A stretch of DNA of 64,000 nucleotides, taken from assembly GCA_022826005.1 (NCBI GenBank), contig JAJDVT010000132.1:28416-92415 (forward strand), given 5' to 3'. The DNA comes from Gemmatimonadota bacterium (GTDB taxonomy: Bacteria > Gemmatimonadota > Gemmatimonadetes > Longimicrobiales > Gaopeijiaceae). The notes below the pieces were generated by a model. It was not told where the DNA came from and did not search any database. It saw only the letters and a list, made by a program, of their open reading frames with translations. Positions 40,729-49,128 of this stretch are shown one piece after another (position 1 is the first letter of the stretch; every line of letters starts with the position of its first letter). The translations under genes and the position numbers were made by a program.

Positions 40729-42456
40729 ATGACCACCTTCGAGGACCTCCCCCTCGGCCCGGAGACCATAGCGTCGCTCGCCGCCGAGGGCATCGAGACG
40801 CCCACCCCGTTCCAGGCGGCCGCGATCCCCGTCATCGCGCGGGGCAACGACCTGCTCGGACGGGCGGGACCCGGAAGCGGCACCCTCGTGGCCTACGGGG
40901 CGCCCCTGCTGGACCGTCTCGAGGGTGGCGCGGGCGCGCCCGTCTGCCTGGTCCTCTGCACGGGTTCGCGGCAGGCCACCGACCTCGGCCGGTCCATCGC
41001 CCCGCTCTGCGAGGGCCCGGGGCTCCGCGCGGCGGCGTTGGCACCGCACTGGAACCTCCCCGAGCGCGCCGACTTCCTCTTCGTCCCGGCCGAGCGGATC
41101 AGCGCCCTTTACGACGGCACGGTGAAGGTGAGCGGCGTGCGCGCCGTGGTCCTGCACGACGGCGACGGGGTCGTCAGCAGCGTACCCCCCGACCAGCTCG
41201 AGACGCTGCTGGGTGGGCTGCCGGAGGAGTGCCAACGCATCTTCTGCGGGCTTCCTTTCGGAGGCGCCCTGCGCTCGGTGGCACGGCGCTTTACCCGGCG
41301 CGCGGTCACGATACCCCCGGGCGGGGGGACAGCGGAGCCGGGCGGGGGCGCGGCGCGGGCGGGTCGCGTGGCGCAGGCCGGCTATCCCGCGGGGGCCAGC
41401 CGTGCGGCGGAGCCGGGCGGAACGAAGCCGCTTCGCGATTTCCAATTCACCGTCGTGGAGGAGGACCGGACCCAGGCGGTATTGGCGCTCGCCGCCACCC
41501 TCCTCGAAGACGCGGGTGCGGTGCGCCACGTGCTGCTGTACACGGCCTCGGCGGACCAGGCGGCCGACCTGGGGGACTTTCTCGCCGTGCACGGGTACGC
41601 GTCCGGCCCGCCGGGCGACCCGGCCGCCCCGGTGTGGCTCTCTCCCGGCGAGGACGCCGAGGCGCGCGCCGCCCTCGACGCCATGGAGGATGCGGGCGGG
41701 GTGGCCACCGTGTCGTGCACGGTTCCGGGAGGAGCGCCCGCCGCCCGCCTCAGGCACGGCGCCGGGGGACCCGCCTGGGCGCTCGCGGCCGTGCGGGAAA
41801 TCGGCCATCTGCGTGAGGTGGCCGCCGCGGCGGGGCTCGTTCTCAAGCGCGTCCGTCCCGGCCGCCCCCCGCGCGTGTCCACGAGGCTGGACGAGCTGGC
41901 GGACAGATTGCACGAAGCGATCCGGACGCCGGAGGCGACGCCGTACTACCTGATGGTCGAGTCGCTCCTGGACCGCTTCTCGGCGGCGGAGGTGGCCGCC
42001 GCGGCCCTGCTGCTCCTGGACCGCGATGCGGCGGGCCGCAAGACCGACGCACGAACCGGGGGACACGCCGCCGGGCGCACCAGCCGCACCTCCGTCCCCG
42101 AACCCTGGTCGCGACTCTTCATTTCAGCCGGCCGGACCGACGAGATCGGGCCGGGCGAACTGCTGGGTGCGATCACCGGCGAATCAGGCATCAAGGGGAG
42201 CCGTGTGGGAAGGATCGACGTCCGCGAACGCCACTCGCTGGTGGAGGTGCGCGAGAGCGACGCCGGCAAGGTGATCAAGGCCCTCAACGGTACCACGCTG
42301 GGCGGGCGGGCGCTCCGGGTGGACTACGACCGGGCCAGGGACCGGCGGCCGGGCGGCAAGGGGAGTGCCGGTCCTTCTAGGCCGCCATTTCGTCCTGGCG
42401 CCTCCGGAACATCCGGTAGAGGAAGAAAGCCAACCCGGCGACCAGGCCGATCATGA
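40729..42456 (+). CDS. Degenerate DEAD-box helicase with DbpA-type RNA-binding domain
   Basis: 575 residues. The Q motif is kept (GIETPTPFQAAAIPVI, 21-36) but motif I reads AGPGSGTLVAY (46-56), losing the GKT lysine; motif II is LHDGDG (142-147) in place of DEAD; SAT becomes FCGLP, and the motif VI arginine region is absent. The second RecA-like fold has a Gly/Ala-rich insert around 195-235. Residues about 459-532 form an intact DbpA RNA-binding domain (RLFISAGRTDEIGPGELLGA, SLVEVRESDAGKVIKALNGT). This is not random decay, since the frame is open and the RNA-binding domain is well preserved; it looks like an ATPase-dead RNA-binding protein, perhaps guiding ribosome assembly. The last residues after GGRALRVDYDRA are low-complexity. 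Confidence 0.8.
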   Translation: MTTFEDLPLGPETIASLAAEGIETPTPFQAAAIPVIARGNDLLGRAGPGSGTLVAYGAPLLDRLEGGAGAPVCLVLCTGSRQATDLGRSIAPLCEGPGLRAAALAPHWNLPERADFLFVPAERISALYDGTVKVSGVRAVVLHDGDGVVSSVPPDQLETLLGGLPEECQRIFCGLPFGGALRSVARRFTRRAVTIPPGGGTAEPGGGAARAGRVAQAGYPAGASRAAEPGGTKPLRDFQFTVVEEDRTQAVLALAATLLEDAGAVRHVLLYTASADQAADLGDFLAVHGYASGPPGDPAAPVWLSPGEDAEARAALDAMEDAGGVATVSCTVPGGAPAARLRHGAGGPAWALAAVREIGHLREVAAAAGLVLKRVRPGRPPRVSTRLDELADRLHEAIRTPEATPYYLMVESLLDRFSAAEVAAAALLLLDRDAAGRKTDARTGGHAAGRTSRTSVPEPWSRLFISAGRTDEIGPGELLGAITGESGIKGSRVGRIDVRERHSLVEVRESDAGKVIKALNGTTLGGRALRVDYDRARDRRPGGKGSAGPSRPPFRPGASGTSGRGRKPTRRPGRS

Positions 42457-42583
42457 GAGCCTTCACCAGCACGCCGGTCAACATCGCGAAGACCGGGGCC
42501 ATCGCCATCATCAGGACCTTGAGCAACAGCGCGCCCACCGTGCCCAGCACCGCGACCGCGCCGAGTGTCTTTACGTATTGCAT
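42377..42583 (-). CDS. Small membrane protein (68 aa)
   Basis: ATG 42583 with AGGAG about 10 bases upstream. Two hydrophobic segments (GAVAVLGTVGALLLKVLMMA and LTGVLVKALMIGLVAGLAFF) and a basic end (YRMFRRRQDEMAA) indicate an inner-membrane protein with cytoplasmic tail. Not assignable to a family. It overlaps the 3' end of the convergent pseudo-helicase gene by 80 bp. Confidence 0.6.
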   Translation of the reverse strand: MQYVKTLGAVAVLGTVGALLLKVLMMAMAPVFAMLTGVLVKALMIGLVAGLAFFLYRMFRRRQDEMAA

Positions 42584-42646
42584 TCCAACTCGTCTCCTGT
42601 AAAAGCCAAGGCCACATCGAAGTAGCCGTTATGTCGGTTTCCGTCC

Positions 42647-45058
42647 CTACCCCCGGAAGCGGTAGGAAAGTTTCATGAACACCCCCTCCGACTCGGGCCG
42701 TACGTTGCGAAAGCGGAAGGCCTCGGGGTCGTCCATGAGCCGGGTGTAGCCCAGGAAGAAGACCGTCCCCGGGGTGGGCTCGTAGCTGAGGAGCGCCTCC
42801 ACGGAGATGTCGTTGGCCCCGGATCCGCCCAGGCCGAAGCAGGAGTCGCCGGAACAGTACGAGACCCGGTCGCCCCCCGTCGGCGTCAGCAGCGTGCCCC
42901 GGTCCTGGCTGGCGTACTCCACGATCGTACGAATGAAGAGTGCCCGGCTGAATTGATACTGGATCCTGCCCCTCGGAATTGTTGCCTCGGAGTAGAGCGA
43001 ACCGTCGCGCTGGCGGTAAAGACGGGAGAACCGCGCCCCGAGCTCGGCGCTGAGCTGCGTGGTGGGAAAGAGGGTTAGCCCCACGTCGCCGGACCACGAG
43101 TCGGCAATGTCCACCGGCGTGTCCGTAATGAAGTCGAAGAGAGGTGTCTCGGACCAGGTGCCCCGGATATTGAAGCGGGCCCAGTCCAGCGGGTTTATCC
43201 ACATGAAGGCGGTCCCCGCGTTGAGACCCTTGAAGGTCATCTGGTCGGGGTAGAAGGGCTCCCGGCCGCCACCCGGTGCCCCGACGAAGAGGCCCTGGTA
43301 GTCCTCGGACGGGAAATCGAACCAGGCGCGCGAGTAGTTGCCGAATATCGTGATGTTGCCCCGAAAGGACAGGCTGCCGCCCAGCCGCACGCGCCGTTCC
43401 TCCGCCCACCGGCGCTCCCAGAAGTCCTCGTGGTCCCAGGTTCCCTCCGCCTCCAGGCTCGGGCCCCAGCGCTCCAGGAGGTCGCCGGGCCGCCCGCGGA
43501 AGTTGTAGCTGATCCGGCCCTGGACCTGGGAAAACCCGGTTCGGCGCAGGAAGCCGCTGCCCGCCACGAAGTCGTCGCTCACGTCCTGGACACTGGCGTT
43601 GAACTGCAGGCTGCGCCCCGAGCGCTCCAACTGCGCGGACATGAGAGAACCGCCGGTGGCGCCGGGTTCGCCCCGGGCGGTCGTGCTGCGGGCCGCGAGC
43701 ATCGTCAGCGTGTAGCGCTGGTCGAGCTGGAACCGGCCGTCGACGCCCGTCACGCGGTTGTAGCGATCCCCATGGTAAGTGCGGTCGGTGTACACCATCC
43801 CGATGTTCGAATTCCCGATGTCGCGCCGCAGGCGGAAGATGTTCACGAGCGGGCGGGCACTATCGGGCCCGCCGTCGGGGTCGGCCACGTCGTCGACCGC
43901 GCCCAGGTAGCCGGCGTTCACCGGGCCGACCTTGCCCTGGATCTTGGCGCCCGCCACCGGATTGACGATCGAGCGGGTGTAGACGAGCTGCTGGGGAAGC
44001 CGGAAGATCTCGGTTCCCTCCAGGAAGAAGGGGCGCTTCTCCGGGAGGAAGATCGCGAAGCGTTCATTGACGACGATCTGGCCGGCGTCCGCCTCGACCT
44101 GCGAAAAGTCCGGGTTGTAGGTGCCGTCCAGGGTCAGGTTCGTGGTGATCCCGTAGGTCAGGTTGGCCCCGAAATCGCGCACGAGCTTGCCCCGCTCCAG
44201 CCCGCCGGCCTCATCGCTGTACACGGACGCCTGGCTGTAGGTCTGGACCGGATTGAACTCCAGGAGGCGTCCGGGATCCAGGCCGGTCAGGCCGGTAAGC
44301 CTGCCCGACAGTTCCAGCCGGTTGGCCACGTTGGCCGACACCGGCGCCCAGGACTCGTTGTACCCGTTGCGCGCGATCCGGCGCTCGACCTGAAGTCCCC
44401 AGTCCTGCACCTCGGCCCCGCTGAACTTGACGCTCTTGAGCGGAAGCCTGACCTCGATCGAGTACCCCCAGTCGTGCACCTTCCCGCTTGACTCCCAGAC
44501 GAAGTCCGGGTTCCAGTCGATTGGAGGGCCCATCCTGCCCCGGCGCCCGCCCCCACCGCCCACGTTCCACAGGCCGTCCTGCTGTACGCCCAGGGGATTG
44601 ACCATGATGACGTAGGCCCGCCGCTGGTCGTCGAAGGTATCCAGGATGAAGCGGACGTAGTCGTCGGAGAAGGCGAACGAGTCGCGGTCGCCCAGCGTCC
44701 CGCGGATTCCTCCCGGGGTGTTGTCGTAGGCCATGACGCCGAAGTAGATCGCGTCCGGGGTAACCAGGATGCGGGCTTCCGTCTGCTGGGTAGCGGTCAC
44801 CCCCTCGACCGGATCGAACTGTGTGAAGCCCGTGAGCAGCGCGGCGGACTCCCATGCGGTCTCTTCGAGCTCGCCATCGATCACGATGTCGGCTTCGGGC
44901 ACGCTGGGGCTGGCCACATCCAACTGGCCCGAACTGCCGATGTACTCCGCGGCTGCGGGGGACCCTTCCCCGCCGGTCCCTGTCCCGCCCGTCCTCAGCG
45001 AGTCCTGCTGAACCCCGAATGTCCCCACCGCCGTGACTGTCGCAATCAGTATCGTCAT
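42647..45058 (-). CDS. DUF5916 protein: CBM9-like domain plus outer-membrane beta-barrel
   Basis: 803 residues. After a signal segment (residues 1-16) comes a carbohydrate-binding-family-9-like domain: DIVIDGELEETAWESAALLT, GFTQFDPVEGVTATQQTEAR, PDAIYFGVMAYDN, DSFAFSDDYVRFILDTFDDQ, VRLPLKSVKFSG. From about 270 the DUF5916 barrel begins (DFGANLTYGITTNLTLDGTY, NPDFSQVEADAGQIVVNERF, FLPEKRPFFLEGTEIF) and ends FMKLSYRFRG. Ligand unknown; these proteins are common in polysaccharide- and protein-degrading bacteria. It is divergent from a zinc-ribbon ORF. Confidence 0.88.
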   Translation of the reverse strand: MTILIATVTAVGTFGVQQDSLRTGGTGTGGEGSPAAAEYIGSSGQLDVASPSVPEADIVIDGELEETAWESAALLTGFTQFDPVEGVTATQQTEARILVTPDAIYFGVMAYDNTPGGIRGTLGDRDSFAFSDDYVRFILDTFDDQRRAYVIMVNPLGVQQDGLWNVGGGGGRRGRMGPPIDWNPDFVWESSGKVHDWGYSIEVRLPLKSVKFSGAEVQDWGLQVERRIARNGYNESWAPVSANVANRLELSGRLTGLTGLDPGRLLEFNPVQTYSQASVYSDEAGGLERGKLVRDFGANLTYGITTNLTLDGTYNPDFSQVEADAGQIVVNERFAIFLPEKRPFFLEGTEIFRLPQQLVYTRSIVNPVAGAKIQGKVGPVNAGYLGAVDDVADPDGGPDSARPLVNIFRLRRDIGNSNIGMVYTDRTYHGDRYNRVTGVDGRFQLDQRYTLTMLAARSTTARGEPGATGGSLMSAQLERSGRSLQFNASVQDVSDDFVAGSGFLRRTGFSQVQGRISYNFRGRPGDLLERWGPSLEAEGTWDHEDFWERRWAEERRVRLGGSLSFRGNITIFGNYSRAWFDFPSEDYQGLFVGAPGGGREPFYPDQMTFKGLNAGTAFMWINPLDWARFNIRGTWSETPLFDFITDTPVDIADSWSGDVGLTLFPTTQLSAELGARFSRLYRQRDGSLYSEATIPRGRIQYQFSRALFIRTIVEYASQDRGTLLTPTGGDRVSYCSGDSCFGLGGSGANDISVEALLSYEPTPGTVFFLGYTRLMDDPEAFRFRNVRPESEGVFMKLSYRFRG

Positions 45059-45112
45059 CTATGGGTCGCTCCAACCCTGGTTTCATGCCCGTTCCGAACC
45101 TGCCCGGCCGGC

Positions 45113-45391
45113 GTGGCCACAGTTAAAATAGACACCCCCGCGGTGCGCATCGTTGACGACCAGCCTCCGGCCGACCTGCCGCCCATGCGACCCTACACAC
45201 GAACAGAACGACGCGAGCTGCTCGAGGCCGTCGCCGGCGGCGCCACCAACCCGCCCTGCCCACGCTGCGGCGGTGCGTGCGCGGTGATTCAGGCGCGCCC
45301 CCGGGACGATGTCGCCTACGTTCGCAACCGGGTCGTGGTGCGGTGCTCGCGGTGCGGCCGAAGTTGCGGTGCCGATGCGGGCCGGCGGTGA
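45113..45391 (+). CDS. Small zinc-ribbon protein (92 aa)
   Basis: From GTG 45113. The C-terminal half has two cysteine pairs, CPRCGGACAVI and VVRCSRCGRSCG, a zinc ribbon. The N-terminal half (PYTRTERRELLEAVAGG) is helical. Unknown role, possibly nucleic-acid binding. No clear ribosome site, so the start could be later. Confidence 0.5.
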   Translation: MATVKIDTPAVRIVDDQPPADLPPMRPYTRTERRELLEAVAGGATNPPCPRCGGACAVIQARPRDDVAYVRNRVVVRCSRCGRSCGADAGRR

Positions 45392-45486
45392 GGCAGGTAG
45401 CACGGGGCTGCTTGACCGCCGCGCTATCGCCGGGCACAATGCTACGCACCCTCCGGTACGAATTCGACCGCAGGCAACCTCCTATG

Positions 45487-45517
45487 GTAAAGAACACATG
45501 ACATTGTGTAATGTTCT
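45487..45517. promoter_or_regulatory. Copy C of the GTAAAG-N3-ACATGACATT element
   Basis: GTAAAG (45487-45492), AAC, then ACATGACATT (45496-45505). AGAACA (45491-45496) and TGTTCT (45512-45517) give a shorter dyad around it. As at 39707, the ATG within ACATGACATT is the first in-frame start of the following gene. Confidence 0.5.
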
Positions 45518-46571
45518 CATGACAATTCAAATGCGTGCACACCGCTGCGCAGGCTTCCTGTCTCTGCTCCTTGCGGCGTTGCTCCTGTCGCTGGCCGTCC
45601 CCGTGGAAGGGCAGACGCGGGAGAGGCCGGGCAGCCCGACCGGCCCGTCCATCCTCAAGCTCCGGGCAAGCACGCGGGCCCACGCACTCGGGAGTGCCTT
45701 CTGGCCCGGGAGCGGACACGCCGTCTTCCACCATCCCGCGCTCATCCAGAGCCAGGGGTTCGACCTCTCGGCCGGGAGCGTCTACGGCCGCGACGAAGAT
45801 GACGGCAGGGAGCATGATTCCCGGGACCGGGACCGGGACGACCGGTACCACCATCCTGACGAAGCGCTTTATGCCGCACTGAGCGTTGGCGAGGAGTGGA
45901 TGGGCGGCTCGGTTTCCGTCGGCATGGCGATCCTGCACCATGGATCCTCGCCGGACTTCGATATCGGGCGGGAGCGCGACCTCACGCCGGCGGAGAGGGA
46001 CCGGTTGGCGGCGGCGGCCCGCCTCCGGCGAACGTCGACCGAGTTCGTCGGAGTGGTGGGCTACACGAGGGAATCCGTCTTCGGGATCGACTTGGGCGCG
46101 GCCGCCAAGGTTGTCGGGCAGTCGGCGGGCGGCTACGGCGACCGGGTCGGGGCCCTGGACCTTGGGGTGTCACGGGGTTTCGGACGCGTGACCGCGGCCC
46201 TCACCGTGCAGAACCTGGGCCCCGACCTGGAGCTGGCGGGACGCCCTGTGCCGCTCCCGCGCCGCCTGGTGCTGGGTGCGGGAACGCGCGGCCGCACGCC
46301 GGTCGGGCCGCTCGACATCGGGGCCGCGGCGCAGGTCGCGTACGAGCGCGGTGGCGAGATCGTGCCGGGCGGGGGGGTCGAGATCGCCTACTGGCCGATC
46401 CAGCGCCGGGTGTTCATCGTGCGGCTCGGGGGGGTGCGGGTGGTGGAGGGGGACGGCTTGCCGGTGACGTTCGGGGCGGGTTTCGAGGGAGACCGGATCA
46501 GGGTCGACTACGGGTTCAGCGAACGGGATCCGGTGGTGGGGCCGCACCGGATCGGGGTTTCGATCCGGTAG
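45498..46571 (+). CDS. Outer-membrane protein, PorV/TraF-like barrel
   Basis: About 357 residues from ATG 45498; ATG 45531 is an alternative that leaves a standard signal peptide (FLSLLLAALLLSLAVPVEGQ). After the signal: ILKLRASTRAHALGSAFWPG and HAVFHHPALIQSQGFDLSAG, the pattern of PorV/UPF0164 barrels (alternating strands with Asn/His-Pro-Ala). Asp/Arg-rich loop GREHDSRDRDRDDRYHHPDE. Later strands: GVVGYTRESVFGIDLGAAAK, GALDLGVSRGFGRVTAALTV, QNLGPDLELAG and a terminal barrel strand HRIGVSIR. Type IX-related function is not implied by this similarity alone. Confidence 0.68.
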   Translation: MTLCNVLMTIQMRAHRCAGFLSLLLAALLLSLAVPVEGQTRERPGSPTGPSILKLRASTRAHALGSAFWPGSGHAVFHHPALIQSQGFDLSAGSVYGRDEDDGREHDSRDRDRDDRYHHPDEALYAALSVGEEWMGGSVSVGMAILHHGSSPDFDIGRERDLTPAERDRLAAAARLRRTSTEFVGVVGYTRESVFGIDLGAAAKVVGQSAGGYGDRVGALDLGVSRGFGRVTAALTVQNLGPDLELAGRPVPLPRRLVLGAGTRGRTPVGPLDIGAAAQVAYERGGEIVPGGGVEIAYWPIQRRVFIVRLGGVRVVEGDGLPVTFGAGFEGDRIRVDYGFSERDPVVGPHRIGVSIR

Positions 46572-46577
46572 GCGGGC

Positions 46578-46895
46578 TCACGACCCTCCGTTCGCCCTCC
46601 ACCATGACGCATACGGCCCATCTTCGCCGATACCTGTCAATGCCCAACCGTTCTCCGGAAACGGAACACTGACGTGCCAACGATCGTCGCGCCTCGAGAA
46701 TTCCAAATGCCAGAAGGGCGCGCATATCGTGCCCTCACGACCGCCAGCCTCAAAGTCGTACACGGCGACCATGGCAGTCCCCCGGTCGCCTCCGGTCACC
46801 ACGCTGTTCAAGGTCAGCATCCACCGCGACTCCGGAAGGTTGTCCGGCGCACTGGCGAGACGCTTCCAATCGTCAACCACCGGTGACGACGGCAA
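46578..46895 (-). CDS. Possible small hypothetical protein or remnant (105 aa)
   Basis: The only content in the 337-bp gap 46572-46908. From TTG 46895 the frame gives LNSVVTGGDRGTAMVAVYDF, FWHLEFSRRDDRWHVSVPFP, GWALTGIGEDGPYASWWRAN, which looks protein-like (aromatic and Gly turns). No ribosome site precedes it and it begins abruptly, so it may be the C-terminal part of a decayed gene. Confidence 0.3.
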   Translation of the reverse strand: MPSSPVVDDWKRLASAPDNLPESRWMLTLNSVVTGGDRGTAMVAVYDFEAGGREGTICAPFWHLEFSRRDDRWHVSVPFPENGWALTGIGEDGPYASWWRANGGS

Positions 46896-46908
46896 ATCGT
46901 CAAAGACG

Positions 46909-48993
46909 TCACCTCTGTTCTGTGCGCGGCACCCTCGCCGTCAGGAACCCCGGGTGGAGCCGTGCGAGCCCCACATCGTCCACGACCACCGTCCCCTTCT
47001 CGGTCCGGTCGAACACGAGCGAGACGGCGCGCAGCGTTCCGGGGTCGAAGGCGGGGTTCTCCGCCGCGAAGTCCGAGAGCGGAACGGAGAAGTGTTGCAG
47101 GATTAGCTCCCAAGGGTCCGCAAAGCGTTGTCTCTCCAGGTCCTGGCGGCGCAGGACGCGGATGGTGAGGGGGCGGCGCAGAGGCCCGTAGTCCGTCAGG
47201 CTGACGCGGGCCGTGTCGCCGTCCGCGTCGACGGCCGCGATGGTGAGCGCCAAGGGCGGTTTCTCCTCGTCCTCGTCGTCTCTCTCCTCGCTGCCTTCCT
47301 CCTCGGCCTCCTCGGCGGCGCGGCCTTCGTCGCCCTCATCCCCCTCCCCTTCCCCTTCTTGACCCTCCTCTTCCGGGGGCTTTCTCGGCCCCGGCTCCCT
47401 GTCCAGGCCACCCACATGCAGTTCGAGGGTGGTTTGGGCGCTCGCGGACCACGACTCCGCCAGCCCATCCGGCAGCGTCAGTGTGAACATCGCCGGCGGC
47501 GCGGGTTCGTCGGAGCCCCGGTAGCTGTTGTTCCACCCCAGCCAGAGCGCCTGGTTCAGCTGCGACGACGAGGTGCTGGTGCGGTTCGCGGAACGCAGGC
47601 CGAGGCGTCCCTCCCGCCAGGTGCTGAAGTCGGTCCCGTGCAGGGTGACACCCGGGGCCGACCCGGTGGTCACGTCGATGTCCTCCTCGAAGTCGGCCAG
47701 AGGGCGGAAGGACGAGTCCATGAAGCGCGTGATGTACATCGTGCCGGGCAGCCAGCCCCCCGCGACGCGGTGGTCGCGGAAGATCGGGCGGTAGCGGTCG
47801 TCGCCCTTCAGCGTGATGTCGAGGAAGGACGAGACGAAGACGCGGCCGAACTCGCGCTGGTCCTCGGGCGGGAGCAGGCCGCGGAGTTCCAGGATGCGCG
47901 GGCTGCGGGGGCCGTTGTCGTGCGCGCCCCATACGGTGTTCCACTGCCCGTGGTTGGCGCGGTAGACGTAGACGGCGGACTTGAAGAAGTCGGGGGAGTC
48001 GTCAGCGGAGGCGGCGGACCCGTTGCCGGCGGCGGCCACGGCGGCCCAAGCGCCCGTGTCGCCGAAATGCACCCTGTTGAACTGGCGCAACCCGTGAAAG
48101 CTGGTCACATCCCCGTCGTGCGAGCCGTGGAAGACGAGGTAGTTGACGTCGTGGACCGGCGCGCGCTGGTCGGCCGGCAGGTACTGGCCGTCCACCGGCG
48201 CGATCGCGATCACGGCCTTGATGTCGAAGCCGAAGTCGAACTCGAAGGATGCGTCGTCCGGGTAGCGGGTCAGGCGGTTGAAGGCGGCCGCGAGCGCCAC
48301 CGCCTCGCCGCCGCGGGAGTGCCCGATGAGCGCGATGTTGCCCATGTCGACCCGCCCGTGGAAGGGATTCTCCGGGTCTTCGGCGAAGCGCCGCCACGCC
48401 TGCAGGTGCTTCAGCAGCATCCAGCCGCGTCCGTCGTTCTCGCCGCGAATGCCGCCGTTGATGAAGTTCATGTCCACCGAGGCGAGGATGTACCCCCGGC
48501 TCGCGAGCAGTTCGCCGAGCCAGTCGTACCCGGGGTCCGAGAAGTCGCGCATGTTGTGATTGCCGTGCACGACCAGGACGAGGGGGTGGGGGCCGGGGTC
48601 GTCGGGGTACCAGACGCGCGCGTTGACCGGGAAGCTGTCGGGCGAGAACCCCCAGTACCGGTTCCGGGACCTGGCCGAGCCGCCGAGGCTCACCAGCTTG
48701 GAGGCGTCGACGCTCTCGGTGACGATCGCCACCGAGTCGCGGTACTCGGCGCGGTTCCTGTCCGTGCCGGAGCCGTAGTAGAGGGTGAGGACGCCATGGG
48801 GGCCGGGGAGGGCGGGGCTGGGCGCGTCGAGGTGGTGGCCGGAGAGGACCGTGGGCGCGTCCGAGGGTGTGATTTCGAGGGAGCCGGCGCAGGCGGTGGT
48901 GGCCAGAGCGCCGGCCAACGACACAAGGAGGCACGTCGGCGCCGGCAAGGCCGCGGGTCGGGCGGCGCCGATTGCGACGGGAAGGCCCGCCAT
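46909..48993 (-). CDS. Alpha/beta-hydrolase lipoprotein with acidic low-complexity insert
   Basis: About 694 residues from ATG 48993; lipobox ATTAC at about residue 35. The hydrolase core: PHPLVLVVHGNHNMRDFSDP, ASVDMNFINGG, nucleophile in ALIGHSRGGEAVALAAAF, VIAIAPVDGQYLP, LVFHGSHDGDV, and a late histidine in VYRANHGQWNTVWG. The family (chlorophyllase/PET-hydrolase-like) acts on esters. After residue about 505 a run of Glu/Gly/Asp (EEEGQEGEGEGDEGDEGRAA and more) links to a C-terminal Ig-like domain ending LARLHPGFLTARV. Substrate unknown. No good ribosome site; an upstream ATG at 49068 is possible. Confidence 0.72.
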   Translation of the reverse strand: MAGLPVAIGAARPAALPAPTCLLVSLAGALATTACAGSLEITPSDAPTVLSGHHLDAPSPALPGPHGVLTLYYGSGTDRNRAEYRDSVAIVTESVDASKLVSLGGSARSRNRYWGFSPDSFPVNARVWYPDDPGPHPLVLVVHGNHNMRDFSDPGYDWLGELLASRGYILASVDMNFINGGIRGENDGRGWMLLKHLQAWRRFAEDPENPFHGRVDMGNIALIGHSRGGEAVALAAAFNRLTRYPDDASFEFDFGFDIKAVIAIAPVDGQYLPADQRAPVHDVNYLVFHGSHDGDVTSFHGLRQFNRVHFGDTGAWAAVAAAGNGSAASADDSPDFFKSAVYVYRANHGQWNTVWGAHDNGPRSPRILELRGLLPPEDQREFGRVFVSSFLDITLKGDDRYRPIFRDHRVAGGWLPGTMYITRFMDSSFRPLADFEEDIDVTTGSAPGVTLHGTDFSTWREGRLGLRSANRTSTSSSQLNQALWLGWNNSYRGSDEPAPPAMFTLTLPDGLAESWSASAQTTLELHVGGLDREPGPRKPPEEEGQEGEGEGDEGDEGRAAEEAEEEGSEERDDEDEEKPPLALTIAAVDADGDTARVSLTDYGPLRRPLTIRVLRRQDLERQRFADPWELILQHFSVPLSDFAAENPAFDPGTLRAVSLVFDRTEKGTVVVDDVGLARLHPGFLTARVPRTEQR

Positions 48994-49128
48994 CGCGGCG
49001 CGGGGGCAACCGCCATCCGCGGCGCGGCGGGGTTGGCCGCCCCTTCCGGCACATGATCGAACTCGCATGGGGTAATGTTACGAACGCGGCGGCAACCGGG
49101 CCAATCGGCGCCCTCGACCGTTGCCCGG

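Noticed and set aside
45498..46571. Reading the PorV-like barrel and the PorX-like regulator as a type IX secretion system
   Set aside because: No other type IX components are in the window, and the barrel similarity is general; the evidence is too thin.
47128..49056. 642-codon plus-strand frame opposite the hydrolase lipoprotein
   Set aside because: Shadow composition (Val/Arg/Gly/Glu), whereas the minus strand has a hydrolase core and lipobox.
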